DNA from: Bacteroidota bacterium
GTDB taxonomy: Bacteria > Bacteroidota > Bacteroidia > Bacteroidales > Prolixibacteraceae
NCBI GenBank assembly: GCA_023412195.1
Contig: JAEYNZ010000004.1
Coordinates: forward strand, 1-15,798
Direction: 5' to 3'
DNA length: 15,798 bases
The translations under genes were made by a program, and so were the position numbers. Below are positions 7,101 to 12,732 of this stretch, one piece after another. Within the stretch, counting starts at the first letter, position 1. Every line of letters begins with the position of its first letter. The notes under the pieces were generated by a model. It had not been told where the DNA came from. It searched no databases and saw nothing but the letters and a program-made list of their open reading frames with translations.

Positions 7101-10005
7101 AAAGTGGTTTCTGCCTAAATTTTTTGGTCAAAATAAAATATTAAAAACAATTCGGCCTTTCTCAAAATCAGGTAAAGTTGGAAAAGATAAAGTTGTTAAA
7201 TATTTTGAAACATTAATTCAATATCAAAAGAAACAAGAACTTCTGGATAAAAATGTCAATACGTTATCTGAAAGTCTCGATTTTTTATGGAACAATGGTA
7301 ACTGTAAATGGAATATTGTTTTACAGATTTGTGAATCAAGCCTGCAAATCAACCGCATTCTTATCAGTATTACTGAAGATTCACTAAAAGCAAAAAAAAT
7401 AAGAAAACATCTGTCTAACCTTCTATTTGATGGAACCCGTTCATTTCTTAATATAAAAGGAAAATCAGTATTATATCATGTATCTCTTGTCGAAAAACAA
7501 TATGAGATTGAAAAAACCTTATTTGATTTATTGAATATTGATTTCAATTGCGGGCAAACCAGGGCGACCGGCTGGACAGAATATTGGAAACAAAATGCTG
7601 AGAACTGGTTGGAAAATATCGATTCTTTGCGTGACTGGACAAGTTGGAACCGCATAAAAGAAGAAATAATTAAAAGCGGCATTTCGTCAGTTGTTGAGGT
7701 ATATGTAAATGGGGAACTTAAAAATCAGGAAGTATTAACATCATTCAAAAAATCATTATTCAAGCATTTCTCGGAATATATTATTTCCAAAGATGCAAGG
7801 TTGTCAGTTTTTAATGGGAAATTATTTGAAGGGAAGATCAAAAAATTTAAAGAGCAAAGTAAATATTTTGAAGAACTAACCAAAGCAGAACTATTTGCAA
7901 AACTGGCATCCAAAATTCCTTCCTTCACAAAAGAAGCTGCAAACGGTTCTGAGATTGGGATCCTTCAGCGGGCAATAAGAAATAATGGACGGGCAATGTC
8001 GATCAGAAGGTTGTTTGATTTAATTCCTAACCTTCTGCCCAGAATGTGTCCATGTATGCTAATGAGCCCCATTTCTGTAGCACAATATTTTGACGTTGAT
8101 AAATCAAAGTTTGATTTGGTGATTTTTGATGAAGCTTCACAAATGCCTACGTGTGAAGCTGTGGGGGCAATTGCGAGAGGCCAGAATGTTATAGTTGTTG
8201 GCGATCCAAAACAAATGCCACCTACCAGCTTTTTCTCAACAAATCATTTTGATGAAGAAAATGCAGACAAAGAAGATCTGGAAAGCATACTTGATGATTG
8301 CCTTGCATTATCCATGCCGTCAAAACATTTATTGTGGCATTATCGAAGTAAACACGAAAGTTTGATTGCATTCAGTAATTCAAACTATTATGAAAATAAG
8401 TTATTGACTTTTCCTTCGCCTGATGACATTGCAACCAAAGTAATCAATGTATTTGTTCCCGGATATTACGACCGGGGGAAAACCCGACAGAATAGTTTTG
8501 AGGCTAAAGCAATTGTATCTGAAGTATTACAACGACTAGAAGACCCGACACTTTCACAAAGAAGCATTGGTATTGTCACCTTTAGTTCTGTTCAACAAAA
8601 TCTGATTGAAGATTTGTTAATTGAGGCATTTAAAAATAAACCGGATTTAGAAAAGATGGCAATGGAATCGGCCGAACCTATTTTTATAAAAAATCTTGAA
8701 AATGTTCAGGGGGATGAGCGGGATGTAATTCTGTTTTCTGTAGGTTACGGACCAGACCAGGAAGGAAAGTTATATTTGAATTTTGGTCCGTTAAACAGGG
8801 AAGGCGGATGGCGAAGATTAAATGTGGCTATATCAAGAGCAAGATATGAAATGAAAGTCTTTTCCACATTACGTTCTGATCAGATTGACATTTCAAGAAC
8901 TTCCTCGGAAGGTGTTGCTGGAATCAAAGCTTTCCTGGAATATACAGAAAAGGGGAAAACAGCATTACCAAAAAAAGACTACTCATTTAAAACTATACCT
9001 CGATTTTTTGAGAGAATGGTTGCCAATGAAATTCAGAAATTGGGATATTCAGTTCAGACAGATATCGGTTGCTCTGGTTTTAGAATTGATATTGGCATTG
9101 TTAATCCTGAGAAGCCATCAGAATACATACTGGGAATCTTAACTGATGGGAAAACCTACCATGCAGCAAAAACAGCAAAAGACAGGGAAGTTGTACAAGC
9201 CGATGTGTTAAAAATGTTGGGATGGAATATATATAAACTTTGGTCTCCCGATTGGTGGGATAATCCGCAAAAAGTAATTCAGGATATAGTTCGTACGATA
9301 GAGGAGGTTAAAAAGCAAAAAGAGGGAACAATCAAATCTGGAATACCTAAAAACGCTGATTCAAAAAGAAAGGAATTTTCGGATGTAATGCTTCAGGGGA
9401 TTACACAGGAAGTAGTTCTATTAAAATCGAATGCTTCAAGATATAAAACCTGCAACCTGGAACAATCGTATTTGAATTTTTCAGATGAGTTTTTTGATTC
9501 ACGACGTCAATATAAAATCATTCGACAAATTAATCGGGTTATAGAAATGGAAGCACCTATCAGCCATTCCCTTTTGTCCAGACGCATTTTAAATGCATGG
9601 GGAATTTCCCGTTTGGGAGTGAGGCTTAATGAATATCTGACTTCCATTTATACGCAAATGGACTTAAAATATACAAGCCAAAACGGAACACGGTTTTATT
9701 GGAATAAAGGACAGGAACCAAAAGAATACAACACATATAGAGTTCCGGGAGATGATGACCAAAAAAGAAATGCAGAAGATTTGGCAAAAGAAGAAATATT
9801 TTGCGCAATTAAGGAAGTGCTAACACACCAAATTAGTTTGCCAGAAGATGATTTGATTAAAGAAGTGGCAAAAGTTTTTGGATATGCCCGGATGGGAGGA
9901 AATGTTGAACAGGCAATGAAAATAGGAATTGACTTCGCTATCAAGAATGGCGAAATTATTAGGAAAGACGAAAGAATTGTTTTGCCTGAAAAATTAGCTA
10001 TATGA
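4147..10005 (+). CDS. Giant SF1 helicase: transglutaminase-like / DUF4011 / helicase / nuclease-like / DUF3320 (1952 aa)
   Basis: Domains in order are as follows. Residues 1-130 are a beta-rich N-terminal region. Around 150-330 is a transglutaminase-like domain with C222 (TCVDMA), H248 (NGHAFVGAW) and D257/D258. DUF4011 starts near 375 (KLWERKLLDLSLRNNLLNLR). The SF1 helicase core has Walker A GPPGTGKS (687-694), then an insertion of about 600 residues, DEAS (1328-1331), GDPKQMPP (1352-1359), HYRS (1398-1401), QGDERD (1521-1526) and SRAR (1563-1566). A Vsr/MTES_1575-type endonuclease-like domain spans about 1620-1705 (FRIDIG, DGKTYH, WSPDWW), and a DUF3320 region spans about 1779-1950. Related DUF4011/DUF3320 helicases recur in defence islands (family knowledge). 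I infer an ATP-driven cytoplasmic machine acting on foreign or damaged DNA. The Glu commonly found before DG in the nuclease motif is Leu here (L1665). It overlaps the next gene by ATGA. Confidence 0.9.
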   Translation: MTEIIISPKVDFIYTPVANYAIQQNRVPMIRKLVIENPSDEDLFDLKIEIRGEPDFVNSWEHRIEVLPEKQIIEIEVKGLKLLANFLSDLTERLSGDLILSIFSRDEIIFSENYNIDVLAYDQWNGIRILPEMLAAFVTPNHPEISNVLQTASKILENWTGNPSFDAYQSLNPDRVKKQMGAIFEAISSLEVVYCSPPASFESEGQRIRLCNTIFAQKLATCVDMAILYASCIEAIGLNPLLIVINGHAFVGAWLIDDTFADSVNDDVSLLKKRIAQGINEITLVEATCMNAGHRQSFDESINLANYKLVKEEEFILFIDVKRARFSGIKPLPQRIKTSDGWEIIEDKISVSRESQSPDIIVVGEKIEIPESIQFTKQKLWERKLLDLSLRNNLLNLRITQSTVQLFSVNLSAFEDALADGEEFQVLTKPDEWFNPNTHSGVYQQINMSDPIVDLLKFDLSHKRLRTYLTEAELKTALTKLYRSSRLSLEENGANTLYLALGFLKWYETPTSELARYAPILLLPVEIIRKSAQKGYVIRGREEETLMNITLLEMLKQDFSITINGLEELPRDDSGVDVVRIFNIIRRGIMSQPKWDVEEHAFLGIFSFSKFIMWNDIHNNADKLKDNKIVKSLISGKLEWDSKEVTPEIDLDKKYYPSEIALPISADSTQLEAICAATQDNSFILHGPPGTGKSQTITNIIANALYQGKKILFVAEKMAALTVVQKRLADIGLDPFCLELHSNKAKKSNVLEQLRKTTEIVRKSSPLEFSTEAERLHNQRLELNEYVEALHKKHYFGFSLYDSFTGYAEIGNVPDHINFDEKFIAELTNEKFVELSDKVEELQNAGTLCGHPHNHPLAQIATKIYNQQAKTTAFELISKYIESLDKKIQNQKQLYELFAFDPTDFNKEKTESLEKLCKIIKALPDSPATLINIEQPERNLSHIIELAQHGEERDACRDSILNAFSKSMLDYDAEQGLNQWNAVSQKWFLPKFFGQNKILKTIRPFSKSGKVGKDKVVKYFETLIQYQKKQELLDKNVNTLSESLDFLWNNGNCKWNIVLQICESSLQINRILISITEDSLKAKKIRKHLSNLLFDGTRSFLNIKGKSVLYHVSLVEKQYEIEKTLFDLLNIDFNCGQTRATGWTEYWKQNAENWLENIDSLRDWTSWNRIKEEIIKSGISSVVEVYVNGELKNQEVLTSFKKSLFKHFSEYIISKDARLSVFNGKLFEGKIKKFKEQSKYFEELTKAELFAKLASKIPSFTKEAANGSEIGILQRAIRNNGRAMSIRRLFDLIPNLLPRMCPCMLMSPISVAQYFDVDKSKFDLVIFDEASQMPTCEAVGAIARGQNVIVVGDPKQMPPTSFFSTNHFDEENADKEDLESILDDCLALSMPSKHLLWHYRSKHESLIAFSNSNYYENKLLTFPSPDDIATKVINVFVPGYYDRGKTRQNSFEAKAIVSEVLQRLEDPTLSQRSIGIVTFSSVQQNLIEDLLIEAFKNKPDLEKMAMESAEPIFIKNLENVQGDERDVILFSVGYGPDQEGKLYLNFGPLNREGGWRRLNVAISRARYEMKVFSTLRSDQIDISRTSSEGVAGIKAFLEYTEKGKTALPKKDYSFKTIPRFFERMVANEIQKLGYSVQTDIGCSGFRIDIGIVNPEKPSEYILGILTDGKTYHAAKTAKDREVVQADVLKMLGWNIYKLWSPDWWDNPQKVIQDIVRTIEEVKKQKEGTIKSGIPKNADSKRKEFSDVMLQGITQEVVLLKSNASRYKTCNLEQSYLNFSDEFFDSRRQYKIIRQINRVIEMEAPISHSLLSRRILNAWGISRLGVRLNEYLTSIYTQMDLKYTSQNGTRFYWNKGQEPKEYNTYRVPGDDDQKRNAEDLAKEEIFCAIKEVLTHQISLPEDDLIKEVAKVFGYARMGGNVEQAMKIGIDFAIKNGEIIRKDERIVLPEKLAI

Positions 10006-10823
10006 ATTTTGTTGCAATTGATGTAGAAACTGCTATCGGGAAACGATGGAGTATCTGTCAAATTGGGTTGGCTTTTGTTGAAAATGGGGAAATAATACGT
10101 ACCATTTCCAAATTTGTTCGACCTCCCATGAATGAATATTCCCCCTGGAATATAAAAGTTCATGGAATATTACCTGAAAGAACAGAATGGGAACCTGAAT
10201 TTCCACCAGTATGGGAAGAAATATATCCAATTATAAAGGGGAGAAAATTAGTTGCCCACAATGCGGCTTTTGACATAAATTGTCTGGAACAGGCACTTGA
10301 GTTTTACAAACTTCCAATTCCTGATTTTGATTGTGATTGTACATTTAAAATGACAGGACAGTCGTTGGACAAAATTTGTTGTGCTTATAGCATTGACCTT
10401 TCAAATCACCATGATGCAGCTGCTGATGCAATTGCTTGTGCAAAGATTTATTTGAATTTATTAAAAGGGATTGAACCAAACTATTCGTTTCCTAAAACAC
10501 AAACTAATATATCAGGTTTTTCTATGCCCGAAGGTCATGAAAAACTTTGCGGAGATGTATTAAAACCAGATTTGGAAAATGCTGATAGCAACAATCCGTT
10601 TTATGCAAAGAAAGTGGTATTTACCGGGGTACTAAATTCAATTAATCGAAAAGATGCTGCAGATGTGATTAAAAAACTGGGAGCAGATATTGACACTTCC
10701 ATTACAGTTCGAACCGATTTTTTAATTACCGGCTCCGCACCTGGTCATTCTAAAATGAAAAAATTCAGCAGTTCAATAACCAAGGGAGCAATATTCAAAT
10801 TGTTGGAGAAAATGAGTTTTTAG
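10002..10823 (+). CDS. DEDDh 3'-5' exonuclease with C-terminal BRCT domain (273 aa)
   Basis: The N-terminal part (about 1-155) is a DnaQ-like exonuclease with all expected residues: D7 and E9 (AIDVET), D91 (AHNAAFD), and H137 and D142 (HHDAAAD). It should remove nucleotides from 3' ends of DNA or RNA using two metal ions. After a linker with little order (about 160-200), residues 201-270 form a BRCT domain (KKVVFTGVL, the DAADVIKKLGA helix, TDFLITG), like the one in NAD-dependent DNA ligase, which binds DNA ends or phosphorylated partners. Its ATG overlaps the stop of the 1952-aa helicase (ATGA at 10002-10005), so the two are translationally coupled. A joint complex is plausible, with the helicase unwinding and this enzyme degrading. 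It is much smaller than a polymerase III epsilon role would explain, and the context argues against housekeeping proofreading. Confidence 0.9.
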   Translation: MNFVAIDVETAIGKRWSICQIGLAFVENGEIIRTISKFVRPPMNEYSPWNIKVHGILPERTEWEPEFPPVWEEIYPIIKGRKLVAHNAAFDINCLEQALEFYKLPIPDFDCDCTFKMTGQSLDKICCAYSIDLSNHHDAAADAIACAKIYLNLLKGIEPNYSFPKTQTNISGFSMPEGHEKLCGDVLKPDLENADSNNPFYAKKVVFTGVLNSINRKDAADVIKKLGADIDTSITVRTDFLITGSAPGHSKMKKFSSSITKGAIFKLLEKMSF

Positions 10824-10851
10824 ATATGATTAAACTAGAACATCCTAATAA

Positions 10852-10969
10852 TCCGAATCAATACTTGCCCTCTATTCCGGCCAAATGCTGCCAATGATTC
10901 CGGCATATATTGCCCACTTTTAATATGGGGTGTTTTTAGAGGAACTGGGGTGGCGGCGTGGATCGGATT
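10852..10969. mobile_element. Possible collapsed IS21-like ends or MITE-like relic
   Basis: Three degenerate direct units of about 23 bases share TCCG...TGCC: TCCG at 10852, 10876 and 10899, with TGCC at 10866, 10889 and 10911. Units two and three both start ATTCCGGC. About 37 bases later an inverted unit appears (GGCGGC at 10952 to CGGATT ending 10969). Repeated units facing each other at both ends are typical of IS21-family termini, as recalled for Bacteroidota. Here no istA/istB lies between them. The rest of the gap (10824-11070) between the convergent gene blocks shows no gene and no clear terminator. Confidence 0.33.
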
Positions 10970-11070
10970 CCGAAGTAAATACAGCCAGTAAATAATGTTT
11001 TTTTTCGGAAGCAAAGCTTGCCAGGTATATCTTATTGAGGCATCAAAGGGGGCTACATCTGGCCGCGTTT

Positions 11071-11895
11071 TTAGCTAACAGGCTTCACGTCATGTTTTTT
11101 TGCATATTCCTTGATTTCTTCAAGGTTTGAAACATCAAGGAATGTATGTGCCTTTATTTTTCTTAATTCTTTCCAGAAATAATGTTGCTGGGGAAATTTG
11201 CTTTTTTCAGGTTCAGCGGATATTACAAATTTTTTTCCTGGTTTTATCACCTTATTAACCTGATTGTAGTCAAACCAGTCGTTTTTTATGTGGTATACAC
11301 TTTTTTCCAGGTCGAAAAACTGACCTGAAACATGTCTGTCGTTTTTTCCCAATAAATCGATTGAAACCGGCAACAGAATTTGCCTGAAGCGATCAGGCGT
11401 AATCTCTTTTTCAATAGAATAGTACTCCCTGATCTGCGGAAGGAAATCTGATTTTATTACCTGGAAATGATTTTTTAAATGGGATTTTAAATTGGTTTCA
11501 TCATCAATAAACCTGGAGAAGAGAGTTGTGAATACCTGTTCCTCAACTTTTACTTCAATGGAAACCGGTTTTGAAAAAGAAACAACATTCTGGTTGTAAA
11601 TGCTGAGATAAGAAATATAAGGCTCGTTAACCAAGAGGTTTTTCCCTGCTTCATCAAAAATTGTCAATTGATCCTGGCTAATGTCTATTTTGCATAACAC
11701 AGTCTCAACTGATTTCAGGTATTGCCGGATAAATCTTCTGGTTTCCTTGTCTATCAGAGAATTCAACAGAGAAAGCCTGTTTTCGGAGAAATCAAACAGA
11801 CTGCGGTTCCCGTCGGACAAAAGTAATCCAACTGAAATTTTTTCACCCGAAATTGGATTTATTACGGCGGATAATATGCTGTAAAAAGTTTTCAT
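11071..11895 (-). CDS. DUF3037 domain protein (274 aa)
   Basis: The N-terminus (FYSILSAVINPISGEKISVGLLL) is the recognisable DUF3037 start: an aromatic, a strand, a GE and a VG-L-L pattern. The remainder is mixed alpha/beta with no catalytic motif that I can name. The C-terminus is basic (WKELRKIKAHTFL, EYAKKHDVKPVS). Its ATG follows the HipA-like kinase stop by one base, a coupling commonly seen for DUF3037 and HipA-like kinase genes across bacteria (family knowledge). It may be the substrate, partner or regulator of the kinase (inference). Biochemical function is unknown. It is the last gene of the four-gene minus-strand block and is AT-rich like the kinase. Confidence 0.8.
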   Translation of the reverse strand: MKTFYSILSAVINPISGEKISVGLLLSDGNRSLFDFSENRLSLLNSLIDKETRRFIRQYLKSVETVLCKIDISQDQLTIFDEAGKNLLVNEPYISYLSIYNQNVVSFSKPVSIEVKVEEQVFTTLFSRFIDDETNLKSHLKNHFQVIKSDFLPQIREYYSIEKEITPDRFRQILLPVSIDLLGKNDRHVSGQFFDLEKSVYHIKNDWFDYNQVNKVIKPGKKFVISAEPEKSKFPQQHYFWKELRKIKAHTFLDVSNLEEIKEYAKKHDVKPVS

Positions 11896-11896
11896 C

Positions 11897-12709
11897 TTAC
11901 CTGATGTTTAAAAAATAAAGTGAAGTAAATTTATTGATACATCCTTTTAGCCATTGCTGAGAAAAAAAGAGTTGTAACCGTTCTCTCAGGAATTCCGGAT
12001 CAGGCTTCCAGGCAGAAGGCAATTCGTTCAGTATTTCGTCAATTTTTTCATAACAGGTACCTACATTGGAATAAAACTCTTTTATAATTTTTAAACGTAA
12101 TTCGTCAGCTTTGGTTTGCAAATTACGGTCAAAAAATCGATTTAAAAAAGGTGTGGATAAAATACTTATATTGTCTGATATTAAATAAGGATCTCTTGCA
12201 AGATTGGATGAATTAAAACAGAATGCATGATCTATAGGAACAAAAAGGTCATTTTTAAAATTGTACAACAGATTAAAATTGTCGTAATGCCTGTCTTCGT
12301 TGCAAAGCCATAAATCAAACAAGGCAATTTTTAAAAATGAAATCCTGCCGGATGAATTATCTTTTCTGATGTAGGAAGTTTCAAGAAAAAATTTATCTAC
12401 TTCCTTAAAATTCCCCATAAATCTGGAACCAAAAGCCGGCAGATCAAAAAAGTGATAAGGAAGCAATGTTTGACCTAGATGTTCCCTGTTAACTAGCACA
12501 AAAGCAAAATCAGGTACCGGCAGATTCCAGAATTGCAAAAAGCGGGCTGCTATGTATTCATTAAAAAGTAGAAACGGAAATCCTGCACCGGTGCGGTATT
12601 TGCAAACGTAATAATTTAAATCGTTGCAAAACACCCGTACAGGTCGGCTGCCGTTTGTATCGTAACAGTGTTCCTTTTTTATTTCAGTGATGCTGTGCAG
12701 ATATTTCAT
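11897..12709 (-). CDS. HipA-like protein kinase (270 aa)
   Basis: The protein has the short HipA-like kinase layout with key residues intact. K37 (YVCKYR) could hold ATP phosphates, and E51 (NEYIAARF) is its helix partner. The catalytic loop NEDRHYDN supplies D139 and N144, and IDH with D160 replaces DFG for metal binding. At 270 residues it is shorter than classical HipA (about 440) and lacks the N-subdomain. No HipB-like helix-turn-helix antitoxin is adjacent. Instead it is paired, one base apart, with a DUF3037 gene. It lies 23 bases downstream of the DUF2075/S24 gene, leaving no space for an independent promoter in the usual place, so read-through is likely. The target, whether a tRNA synthetase as for HipA or the DUF3037 partner, cannot be told from sequence. 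The low GC compared with the gene upstream suggests a separate origin. Confidence 0.85.
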   Translation of the reverse strand: MKYLHSITEIKKEHCYDTNGSRPVRVFCNDLNYYVCKYRTGAGFPFLLFNEYIAARFLQFWNLPVPDFAFVLVNREHLGQTLLPYHFFDLPAFGSRFMGNFKEVDKFFLETSYIRKDNSSGRISFLKIALFDLWLCNEDRHYDNFNLLYNFKNDLFVPIDHAFCFNSSNLARDPYLISDNISILSTPFLNRFFDRNLQTKADELRLKIIKEFYSNVGTCYEKIDEILNELPSAWKPDPEFLRERLQLFFSQQWLKGCINKFTSLYFLNIR

Positions 12710-12732
12710 TTTTCGTAATTAATCCGCAATAT

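Noticed and set aside
9696..10163. Minus-strand open frame of 155 codons
   Set aside because: It lies antisense to the DUF3320 end of the helicase and the exonuclease start, both with clear domain matches. Its composition is that of a shadow frame.
11071..12709. Classical HipBA toxin-antitoxin
   Set aside because: No HipB-like helix-turn-helix gene is present and the kinase is of the short HipA-like type paired with DUF3037.
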